From assembly GCA_902495245.1 (NCBI GenBank), contig CABUWI010000002.1, forward strand, positions 248,001-312,000: DNA of 64,000 nt, in the 5' to 3' direction. Positions within the stretch are counted from its first letter, which is position 1; each line of letters begins with the position of its first letter. The notes below the pieces were generated by a model, which ran no database searches, was not told the DNA's origin, and worked only from the letters and a program-made list of their open reading frames with translations. This DNA is from an uncultured Porphyromonadaceae bacterium. Lineage in GTDB: Bacteria; Bacteroidota; Bacteroidia; Bacteroidales; Muribaculaceae. This document shows, in pieces, positions 1 to 7,813 of this stretch. The position numbers and the translations under genes were made by a program.

Positions 1-732
1 GGCCGCGACTGGACCGAACGCCTCGTGGCCGACCTCCACGAACGCGTGGGCAATACGGTCATCGTTAGCGGCCTGGCCTACGGCATCGACATCGCCGCCC
101 ACCGCGCCGCCCTGCGTGCCGGCGCCCCCACCGTGGCCGTCATGGCCACCGGCCTGCAGACAATCTACCCGGCCGACCACCGCGCCGACGCCCGCGACAT
201 CGTGCGCTCGGGCGGCATGCTGCTGACCGAATACGGCCACTCCGAGCCGATTCACAAGGGCAACTTCGTGGCCCGCAACCGCATCGTGGCCGGCCTGTGC
301 GACTGCGTGGTCGTGGCCGAAAGCGCCGAAAAGGGCGGCGCGCTCATAACGGCCAACCTCGCCGCGGGATATAACCGCGACGTCTTTGCCCTGCCGGGCC
401 GCATTGCCGACACCTACAGCGCCGGCTGCAACGCACTCATCGCCGCCAACGTGGCCGCCCTGGTCAGCGGAGCCGACGACATTGCCCGCGCCATGGGCTG
501 GCCGCTAACGGCCGACACCGCGGCCGACGCCGCGCCCTGCCTGCCCATCGAACTGAACCCTGACGAGGCATTGATTGTTGACTTTTTAGAACAGACCGAC
601 GACGCATCGCTGGCGCAGCTCACCGCCGCTACGGGCTTCGCCGTGAGCAAGCTGATGTCGCTGCTCATCGACATGGAGTTCCGCAGCCTGGTGCTTTCGA
701 TGCCCGGCGGCCGCTACCGCATTTCGCGCTGA
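1..732 (+). CDS. dprA: DNA-processing protein DprA/Smf, C-terminal part (5' end outside window)
   Basis: The reading frame is open from the first base, so the gene is cut by the window edge; a GTG at 25 is only an internal codon. The visible part holds the second half of the Rossmann-like DprA fold: VSGLAYGIDIAAHRAAL, the glycine-rich GGMLLTEYG, KGNFVARNRIVAGL and the EKGGALITANLA stretch typical of the family. The last 65 residues look like the small winged-helix DprA C-terminal domain (LDFLEQ-like helix, then a wing ending GGRYRISR). DprA loads RecA onto incoming single-stranded DNA during natural transformation and is widely kept even in bacteria not known to be competent. It is followed after 57 bases by a nucleoside phosphorylase on the same strand. 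Confidence 0.93.
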   Translation, partial: GRDWTERLVADLHERVGNTVIVSGLAYGIDIAAHRAALRAGAPTVAVMATGLQTIYPADHRADARDIVRSGGMLLTEYGHSEPIHKGNFVARNRIVAGLCDCVVVAESAEKGGALITANLAAGYNRDVFALPGRIADTYSAGCNALIAANVAALVSGADDIARAMGWPLTADTAADAAPCLPIELNPDEALIVDFLEQTDDASLAQLTAATGFAVSKLMSLLIDMEFRSLVLSMPGGRYRISR

Positions 733-789
733 CCGACCATAACTCTTGACTTTTAACCCTTAACCCTCAACCTCATAACCTTAAGATAT

Positions 790-1662
790 ATGCCACGCAT
801 AATTCCCCCCTCAGAACTTATCATCAACCCCGACGGGTCAGTTTTCCACCTCCATCTGCGCCCCGAGCAGCTCACCGACCGCATTATTCTTGTCGGCGAC
901 CCCTCGCGTGTGGACATGGTGGCCTCGTTTTTCGATAAGAAGACCTTCGAAGTCTCCTCGCGCGAGTTCCACACCATCGGCGGCACCTACAAGGGCAAAC
1001 CCGTCATGTGTCTGAGCCACGGCATCGGACCTGACAACATTGACATTGTCGTTACCGAGCTCGACGCCCTGGCCAACGTGGACTTCGCCACACGCGAAGT
1101 GCGCCCCGAGCCCCGCTCGCTCACGATGGTGCGCATCGGCACGTCTGGCGCCCTCCAGCCCGAGCTCACCATCGGCACTCCCGTAATTGCCGAAAAGGCC
1201 ATCGGATTCGACGGCGTGCTGAACTACTACGCCGGACGCAACTCCGTTGCCGACCTCGACTTCGAGCACGCCCTCTGCGACCACACCGGCTGGAATCCGC
1301 TCTGGGCCAAGCCCTACGTTGTCGACGCCGACAAAGAGCTCGTTGACCGCATCGGCGGCGACGACATGGTTCGCGGCAACACCATCTCGGCCGTGGGCTT
1401 CTACGGTCCGCAGGGCCGCGAAGTGCGTCTGCACCTGGCCAATCCCGACCTCAACAGCCGCATCGAAGCCTTTGAGTTCAAAGGCCGCAAAATCACCAAC
1501 TACGAAATGGAATCGGCACCGCTGCAGGGTCTCGGCCGCCTCATGGGCCACAAAGCCATGACCGTCTGCTCCATCATTGCCAACCGCTACAACAACACGG
1601 CCAACCCCCTCTATAAAGACGCCATTCGCGACCTGGTGCGCACCGTGCTCGACCGCATCTGA
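790..1662 (+). CDS. Nucleoside phosphorylase, uridine phosphorylase-like
   Basis: A 290-residue protein of the purine/uridine phosphorylase (PNP_UDP_1) superfamily, which cleaves nucleosides with phosphate to give a free base and ribose-1-phosphate in salvage. Visible motifs are the phosphate-binding GDPSRVDMVASFF near residue 37, SHGIGPDNIDIVVTELDAL, the second phosphate site RIGTSGALQ near residue 116, and TNYEMESAPLQGLGRLMGH near residue 240, where the E-M-E segment binds ribose. The length is slightly above the roughly 250 residues of E. coli Udp, as is usual in the Bacteroidetes group. Substrate preference (uridine or another nucleoside) cannot be read with certainty. It converges with the Crp-like gene on the other strand. 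Confidence 0.85.
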   Translation: MPRIIPPSELIINPDGSVFHLHLRPEQLTDRIILVGDPSRVDMVASFFDKKTFEVSSREFHTIGGTYKGKPVMCLSHGIGPDNIDIVVTELDALANVDFATREVRPEPRSLTMVRIGTSGALQPELTIGTPVIAEKAIGFDGVLNYYAGRNSVADLDFEHALCDHTGWNPLWAKPYVVDADKELVDRIGGDDMVRGNTISAVGFYGPQGREVRLHLANPDLNSRIEAFEFKGRKITNYEMESAPLQGLGRLMGHKAMTVCSIIANRYNNTANPLYKDAIRDLVRTVLDRI

Positions 1663-1691
1663 CCGCCCGGTGGCTCCCGTACACGTTTTTA

Positions 1692-1719
1692 CGCCTCGCT
1701 TCGCGCCTATCGCGAGGCG
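1692..1719. terminator. Possible bidirectional terminator hairpin
   Basis: An 8-bp inverted repeat (CGCCTCGC at 1692-1699 and GCGAGGCG at 1712-1719) with a 12-base loop sits between two convergent genes and overlaps the last codons of the Crp-like gene. A T-run lies on the 5' side rather than after the stem on the plus strand, so its strength as a terminator is uncertain. Confidence 0.35.
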
Positions 1720-2381
1720 AGGCGCAGCGTATGGGGGTCGACCATCAAGGCGCCGTCGCCCAGACGCTCAACGGCCGCGCGCATGGCCGTCGGCGAGATG
1801 CCGAGCAGCGTATGCAGCTCGCGCTGGCCGGCGTGCAGCTCTATGTCGGTGCTGCCCGACTGAGTGAGGGTGGTGATCCAATAGCTCAGACGCTCGGCAG
1901 CCGAGCCGCCGGCAATTGACATCAGCCCCTGCGACGCCCTCTGCGAACCGGCACAGATCATGTTCAGATAATTGAACAGGAAAACCTGGTCGAGAGTCAG
2001 CAGCCGCCGGTATTCTTCTTTTGAAATCTTCATCAGCCCTACGGGGTCAATGGCCTCGACGCGGCAGGGATAGACCGTGCTGAGGCCGAACAGATAGTCG
2101 GGAGCGATTACCTGAGGCGCCGACAGTGTCTGACTCACCGTCAGCTGGCGCGAGGCGTCAACGGCCGTGAGCCTGACGCTGCCGCGAAGAATGAAAATCA
2201 TCGCATCGCACAGGCTCCCTTCGTCAACAATGACCTCGCCCGGCGCGGCCTTTACAAAATGAAGTCTGAAGCGCCCCACGATTTCCTGAACGCGTGCGCG
2301 AGATGCCCCCTTGAGCAGCGGCAATTGCAGCAGGGTGTCAAAAATCCCTGCCTCCGAATGTTTATGTCCAGTCTCTTTCAT
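1707..2381 (-). CDS. Crp/Fnr family transcriptional regulator
   Basis: A 224-residue protein with a cyclic-nucleotide-binding-like beta-roll at about residues 20-130 (VKAAPGEVIVDEGSLCDAMIFILRGSVRLT) and a C-terminal helix-turn-helix at about 150-220 (AERLSYWI...QRELHTLLGISPTAMRAAVERL). No N-terminal cysteine cluster of the Fnr kind is present, so an oxygen-sensing iron-sulphur cluster is unlikely. The canonical cAMP-binding arginine of Crp is not evident either, so the ligand is unknown. This matches the many small Crp-like regulators of Bacteroidales, often tied to stress or redox responses. It stands alone between a convergent nucleoside phosphorylase and the tRNA-Met gene, and nothing nearby identifies its targets. 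Confidence 0.85.
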   Translation of the reverse strand: MKETGHKHSEAGIFDTLLQLPLLKGASRARVQEIVGRFRLHFVKAAPGEVIVDEGSLCDAMIFILRGSVRLTAVDASRQLTVSQTLSAPQVIAPDYLFGLSTVYPCRVEAIDPVGLMKISKEEYRRLLTLDQVFLFNYLNMICAGSQRASQGLMSIAGGSAAERLSYWITTLTQSGSTDIELHAGQRELHTLLGISPTAMRAAVERLGDGALMVDPHTLRLASR

Positions 2382-2430
2382 TATGTAAATTTAACGTACC
2401 GGCACGGCTTAAAGTTTCATTTCGGTTATG

Positions 2431-2464
2431 AAAAAACCGCGATTTCCACATGTGAAATTCGCGG
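2431..2464 (-). terminator. Rho-independent terminator of the tRNA-Met gene
   Basis: On the minus strand a G+C-rich stem (left arm of 11 bases at 2454-2464, right arm of 10 bases at 2437-2446, one-base bulge, 7-base loop) is followed directly by six T residues (2431-2436). This is a textbook intrinsic terminator about 17 bases beyond the 3' end of the tRNA. Confidence 0.85.
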
Positions 2465-2480
2465 CTGTTTTCTTAAGGGG

Positions 2481-2554
2481 TAGCGGGACCGAGAATTGAA
2501 CTCGGGACCTCCGGGTTATGAATCCGACGCTCTAACCAACTGAGCTATCCCGCC
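2481..2554 (-). tRNA. tRNA-Met (anticodon CAT)
   Basis: Read on the minus strand, the 74 bases fold as a standard cloverleaf: acceptor GGCGGGA paired with TCCCGCT (a G-U at the first pair), D arm GCTC...GAGC with GGTTAGA, anticodon loop TTCATAA giving CAT, and T arm CCGAG TTCAATT CTCGG. The discriminator base is A and CCA is not encoded. The anticodon stem has an A-C mismatch next to the loop. The first base pair is not the C-A mismatch of initiator tRNA, and the stem lacks the three consecutive G-C pairs of initiators, so an elongator Met tRNA is most likely. A CAT anticodon can also be modified to read ATA as Ile, but the overall sequence favours Met. Confidence 0.9.
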
Positions 2555-2570
2555 CTGCTTGTTTGCGACT

Positions 2571-2603
2571 GCAAAGTTACGATATTTTTTCGACCCGTGC
2601 AAA
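2571..2603 (-). promoter_or_regulatory. Bacteroidetes-type promoter for tRNA-Met
   Basis: The minus strand carries TTTG (2600-2603), a 20-base spacer and TAACTTTG (ending near 2572), which matches the Bacteroidetes primary sigma consensus TTTG-N19/20-TAnnTTTG. The tRNA begins about 17 bases downstream. Confidence 0.8.
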
Positions 2604-2650
2604 TTTTTTTTGCATTGCGGCCAAAACAAAACTGCGCCTGCATGAAGGCC

Positions 2651-2720
2651 GTAGGGACGTGCCTTCGGCACGTTGCTGGTTCACAGAACGTTACGAAACA
2701 TGCCGAAGGCATGTCCCCAC
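2651..2720. repeat. REP-like inverted pair of hairpin units
   Basis: Two copies of a roughly 20-base unit face each other. Unit one (2655-2674) contains ACGTGCC-TTC-GGCACGT. Unit two, on the opposite strand (2697-2716), contains ACATGCC-TTC-GGCATGT. Each forms a 7-bp stem with a 3-base loop, and the pair difference G-C versus A-T at one stem position is compensatory. The 22 bases between hold a small GTTC-ACA-GAAC hairpin. A third copy lies at 63969-63988. The pair sits between the tRNA promoter and the end of the C10 protease gene. Confidence 0.75.
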
Positions 2721-2727
2721 TCCATTG

Positions 2728-5376
2728 TTACAGGCGGAGTTTGCGTCCGTCGGAGGTCAGATAGATGCCGCCGCGGCGCGGTGAGGCCACGCGACGACCC
2801 TGAAGGTCATAGAGCTGCAGGCCGGCGGCGCCTTCGGCCGAGACTTCGGCAATGCCCGACGTGCCGGTCATGTAGAACACCACGCTGTTCTTATCGCCTG
2901 GAATGGCGGTAATCTCGTCGCTTTGAGGGCTCTTCCAGCTTGCATGCGCGCTGTATTTATCGCCGGGAATGCCATAACTCATCTCATCGGGCGAGAAAGT
3001 GAGGACATGTTCCTTGCCGCCTTCAAGCTTTACGGACTCATGGGTCAGGAAATGGTCTTCAAGCTCGTCCTGTGAGTTATATATGCTCATGTAAAGCGGG
3101 CCTTCATAGTCGGCACCGCTGTTCGTAACGATGGCCTTGAACGCAAGCGCACCCCTGACGGCCGACGTGCATTCAAGCGACGTGCATTCGAGCTTCGGCC
3201 CGGTAACGACGGGCACTTCAGGCACCTCCGGCTCGGGGTCGGCCTCCAGCACGAACGAGCCGTTTGACCCGCCCAAGGCCACGTCCATGTAACTGTTATA
3301 GTAGGTTCCGGAGCCGGTGTATGTTTCGCCGACCGTTCCGAACGGAATGGAGAAGGCCAGTTCCACAGTCTCGCTCTTTCCGGTTTCTAGGCAGAGCAGA
3401 TCGGAGGTTACGGAAGCGGGCGCATTAGTGCCCGAGAGCGTATAGGTTATCGGATAGGCATAGTAGCCCGACGTGCATTTGAGGTCAAGCTCGACGCGCA
3501 CGTTGGTCAGCGACTTCGACGTGAAACGGACGGCGGTACATTCGAGCACACCGGGATTTCGATAGTCCAGCAATTCCACATCGAGAGCATCGCCTATGGA
3601 CTTGTTGCCGTTCAACACAGCCAGACGATATTTGCCGGCGGTCAGCCCCTTGAACGTGCATTGGTCGCGAATGTCTACATTGACCGACGAACCGCCTTCA
3701 ACGTAGATTGACGGGGTTGTCATCTCGCCGACGGTGTTGCCGCTCAAATCTTGCAGACAAAGCGTCAGAGTGCCTGAGAACGGAATTGCCGAAGTATTTA
3801 CGGCAGTAAAGCGCGCCTTGAAATTCACACCCGACACAAAAGGCGAAAGCATGGTCAGATTCTCGGCCTTGATGTCGGCTGTCTGCTTGCTGAACGAGAC
3901 GTTTCCGCCGCTGACCGTGCAGGTCATCACCTCAGTGGGCGAAACTCGGGCAGGATAATATTTGCCCGTTGAAGGCACATAGGTCATCGGACGCATGTCA
4001 TACGTTCCGGCAGGCACATCTGTCGGAATCATGATGTATAAAACCAATTCGGAGCGTTCGAAATACCCGTACGCCTTGGCGGGAACATTGGTTGTCGCGT
4101 AGTATTTTGTGCCGCCGTTACCGGTAGCGGTCAGTTCGTATACCAAAGTCGCCTCCTTGGTGAAAGCGAGCGACGGATTATAGACGTTTCCACTGCCTTG
4201 AATCCAGTTCCCGGTTTTGCCGGCGGCAAAGTTAACCGCTCCCATAATCGCGAACTCGGGATTGACCTCCGACTCGGGCGTGTTGAGGCCGGGGCGAATG
4301 CCGATTATGGCCTGCTGCGACTTGTTGTAGCCGCCTGCATAGCCGCCGATGCCCTGACTGGAGGGATTGAGAGCCGAGAGCAGGAAATAGCCGTTGCCCT
4401 GGCCGCCCCAGCCCCAGTTTAGGTGGAAATATCCGTCAGACTTATAGCCGTCGACCACGAAGGCGTGCGCGCCGCCTGCCGGAGCCGAGCCCGTGTAGCA
4501 CACGGGATAGCCCTTAGAGAGTTCGTCCCAGATTATCTGCTGCCAATCGCCGAGAGTGTACCATTCGCGGCTTTCCAGGCGCATGGTGCGGTCATAGTCG
4601 AAATAGTTTATCAGTCCCGACATCAGCACGCCCATATTGGCGGCGCTGACCTGCGCCTTATAGCCCATCGAGGCGGCATATCCGCACGCCTGCATCAGCC
4701 GGGCCACGGGCGTGGCGTCGTCGGCCGCCCCATAGGTCTGCTTCATGTCGCTCCAGCCGAAGTCGCCGCACTCGGCGGCGGTGAGCTTGTATGAGTTACC
4801 GTCTTTCGCATAGGAGATGTCTGACGTCAGACGCTCGGGATATTTGTAGGTGTAGAGCACCTGGGCTATTGCCGTGGCCACGCAGCCCGTAGGGGCCTTG
4901 ACGCCGTCAATGACGGGGCAGAAAGCGTTGTAGGGCGCGCCCTGGTCCCATATGGTCGGGCAGAGCGGCTCAACGGCGGCGAGGTCGGCGGCACGCGAAG
5001 GGGCGGCAACGGCGGCGATGAGGCCGGCGCGAAGCTGACAGATTTCGTCGGCATAGCCCTCAAGCATCTCCTGCATTGCGGGCGGCACATTGGCCGGGTC
5101 AAACTGCTCATCGGCGATGCCGATGAGCGGCATGGCCTCGCTGTCGGCGCTAAGAATCACGGAGTTGCTCATCACGTAGAGAGCGGGCCGGCCTTCGGGG
5201 TCATTGACGGTCAGCGCCGGGGCGGCCGACTGACGCAGCGCCGGAGCGCGACGCACGGCGGCGGGAACTGACTGCGAGTCAAGGCGCGCAAGCGCCTGAG
5301 CGGGAGTAAGCACTTCGGCGCTTGCGCCGAGAGCGCACATTGCGGCCAAGGCCGCAGTGATGACATTGAGTTTCAT
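2728..5376 (-). CDS. Secreted C10 family cysteine protease (streptopain-like) with C-terminal sorting tag
   Basis: The protein has 882 residues from the ATG at 5374-5376. That start gives a clean signal peptide (MKLNVITAALAAMCALGASA) and lies downstream of a good promoter; an in-frame extension to 5496 would run through the promoter and the tyrS terminator hairpin. Residues 20 to about 140 resemble the inhibitory prodomain of C10 peptidases. The catalytic cysteine is Cys165 in TGCVATAIAQVLYTYKYP and the histidine is His304 in GGAHAFVVDGY, followed by FHLNWGWGGQGNGYF, as in SpeB and the Bacteroides Bfp proteases. Long beta-sandwich modules follow. The final residues (LYDLQGRRV...GGIYL...GRKLRL) look like a type IX secretion tag. 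The likely role is an extracellular or surface protease. Confidence 0.88.
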   Translation of the reverse strand: MKLNVITAALAAMCALGASAEVLTPAQALARLDSQSVPAAVRRAPALRQSAAPALTVNDPEGRPALYVMSNSVILSADSEAMPLIGIADEQFDPANVPPAMQEMLEGYADEICQLRAGLIAAVAAPSRAADLAAVEPLCPTIWDQGAPYNAFCPVIDGVKAPTGCVATAIAQVLYTYKYPERLTSDISYAKDGNSYKLTAAECGDFGWSDMKQTYGAADDATPVARLMQACGYAASMGYKAQVSAANMGVLMSGLINYFDYDRTMRLESREWYTLGDWQQIIWDELSKGYPVCYTGSAPAGGAHAFVVDGYKSDGYFHLNWGWGGQGNGYFLLSALNPSSQGIGGYAGGYNKSQQAIIGIRPGLNTPESEVNPEFAIMGAVNFAAGKTGNWIQGSGNVYNPSLAFTKEATLVYELTATGNGGTKYYATTNVPAKAYGYFERSELVLYIMIPTDVPAGTYDMRPMTYVPSTGKYYPARVSPTEVMTCTVSGGNVSFSKQTADIKAENLTMLSPFVSGVNFKARFTAVNTSAIPFSGTLTLCLQDLSGNTVGEMTTPSIYVEGGSSVNVDIRDQCTFKGLTAGKYRLAVLNGNKSIGDALDVELLDYRNPGVLECTAVRFTSKSLTNVRVELDLKCTSGYYAYPITYTLSGTNAPASVTSDLLCLETGKSETVELAFSIPFGTVGETYTGSGTYYNSYMDVALGGSNGSFVLEADPEPEVPEVPVVTGPKLECTSLECTSAVRGALAFKAIVTNSGADYEGPLYMSIYNSQDELEDHFLTHESVKLEGGKEHVLTFSPDEMSYGIPGDKYSAHASWKSPQSDEITAIPGDKNSVVFYMTGTSGIAEVSAEGAAGLQLYDLQGRRVASPRRGGIYLTSDGRKLRL

Positions 5377-5403
5377 GGTCGAAAGATTACTTTTTGAATT
5401 CCC

Positions 5404-5435
5404 CAAAGTTACACATATTTTTTCACTCCCGCAAA
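5404..5435 (-). promoter_or_regulatory. Promoter of the C10 protease gene
   Basis: On the minus strand TTTG (5432-5435) is separated by 20 bases from TAACTTTG (5404-5411), about 28 bases ahead of the ATG at 5376. Both elements match the Bacteroidetes consensus. Confidence 0.8.
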
Positions 5436-5465
5436 TACAAAAAGATGTGCGCACCGCTAAATACC

Positions 5466-5504
5466 AATCAGTCGTGACGCACGAATCGTGCGCCACGACT
5501 GATT
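5466..5504 (-). terminator. Very strong hairpin downstream of tyrS, likely terminator
   Basis: This is a 39-base near-perfect hairpin: an 11-bp outer stem (AATCAGTCGTG with CACGACTGATT), one A-C mismatch, then a 6-bp inner stem (CGCACG with CGTGCG) and a 3-base loop. It lies 19 bases past the tyrS stop and upstream of the protease promoter. No long T-run follows on the minus strand, so it may act as a weak terminator, a processing site or a 3'-end stabiliser. A 14-bp palindrome (AACCGAATTCGGTT) also spans the tyrS stop. Confidence 0.6.
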
Positions 5505-5522
5505 ATCCGAAACCGAATTCGG

Positions 5523-6821
<1,299 letters not shown>

Positions 6822-6850
6822 TTGGTTTGTTAGTTCGTTAAGTTTGTGTG

Positions 6851-6858
6851 CAAAGTTA
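6851..6858 (-). promoter_or_regulatory. -7 element of the tyrS promoter
   Basis: The minus strand carries TAACTTTG about 29 bases ahead of the tyrS ATG. The matching TTTG element at the expected distance is not evident because the region overlaps the end of the upstream lipoprotein gene, so the promoter is only half-supported. Confidence 0.55.
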
Positions 6859-6874
6859 CGAAATTTTCGCGACA

Positions 6875-7792
6875 TCAGCCGTTGTCGGCAATGAAATAAT
6901 CGAGCTTCGTCGTAACCACGAGCTGCAATCCGGTCGACTCCTGATTCATGACGAAGCGCACGCGGCGCGGCGAGTCATAGTCGGCTCCGAAGGTGCAGTC
7001 GAAATTGCTGATTTTGAAATCGCCCTCTTTTATGTCGGCGCTCCCTATTTTGCCGGTGATTTGCGGCGTAAAGGCGTCGACACTGATTGTGAAGCCGGTC
7101 GGGGTGTATTTTACAGGCAGGTCGGCCCACGTCAGCGAGGCAATCGACAGGGTCTTGCCGGGGTCTTCGATGTCGACGGGATATTTCACACCCGTGGCCT
7201 TGAAGGTTACGGTGGAGTTGGCGGTGTTGAAGCGCATGTCATAGCGCGGCGAGAGGTAGTTTTCGGTTATCTCGCCGCCGGGTCCGCCGACCACCGTTTC
7301 GTTGGCATACATGCGCACGCTCTTCGGCAGGCTCCACAGAGAGTAGCGGCCGTCGAAAGCCTCGCCCGTGAGCCACGCCTGGGTCGAGAGCCAGCCGAAG
7401 CGCAACTTGTTGAGCTCGAGGTCGCCCTGCTGGCGCGTCGACGCCTCCTGAGTGAAGAACGTGTAGCGCACGGTCTTGTCGTCGGGATTGTCGGGATTCT
7501 GGTCGTTGAAATACTGCACCAGACGACTCAGCGTGTCCGAGCGCAACTTGTCGCCGTCAAAGAGCTGAATGTCTTCGACGGTTAAGGTGTAATAGCCCGT
7601 GGTGATGTCGCCCTTGACGCGATAGCGGGCATAGTCGCCGGCACAGGCCGTCTGCTGCTCGTTGTCATAGCTGCACACGACGTAGTCGTTATATTCGCCC
7701 AGCTCGTGAATCGGGTCGATGCCCTTGCAGGCGGCTGCTGAAAGAAGCGCGAGGCCTCCGGAAAGATAAACTGCGTATTTTTTCATTTTCAA
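6875..7792 (-). CDS. Putative lipoprotein of unknown function
   Basis: A 305-residue protein beginning MKMKKYAVYLSGG with a hydrophobic signal segment and a lipobox-like SAAAC at residues 18-22, so export and lipid anchoring are likely. The mature part reads as beta-rich (alternating hydrophobic strands such as YYTLTVEDIQLF, FKATGVKYPVDI and RRVRFVMNQ) with no catalytic motif that I recognise. The second Met (residue 3) could also be the start. It follows the TonB-dependent receptor gene by only 21 bases, so it is probably co-transcribed and could be a surface partner of that receptor; this is inference from position alone. Confidence 0.65.
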   Translation of the reverse strand: MKMKKYAVYLSGGLALLSAAACKGIDPIHELGEYNDYVVCSYDNEQQTACAGDYARYRVKGDITTGYYTLTVEDIQLFDGDKLRSDTLSRLVQYFNDQNPDNPDDKTVRYTFFTQEASTRQQGDLELNKLRFGWLSTQAWLTGEAFDGRYSLWSLPKSVRMYANETVVGGPGGEITENYLSPRYDMRFNTANSTVTFKATGVKYPVDIEDPGKTLSIASLTWADLPVKYTPTGFTISVDAFTPQITGKIGSADIKEGDFKISNFDCTFGADYDSPRRVRFVMNQESTGLQLVVTTKLDYFIADNG

Positions 7793-7813
7793 GAGAGAGA
7801 ATTATGTTTTTCT

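Noticed and set aside
5376..5496. A longer N-terminus for the C10 protease
   Set aside because: It would cover the promoter and the tyrS hairpin and would bury the signal peptide 40 residues inside the protein.
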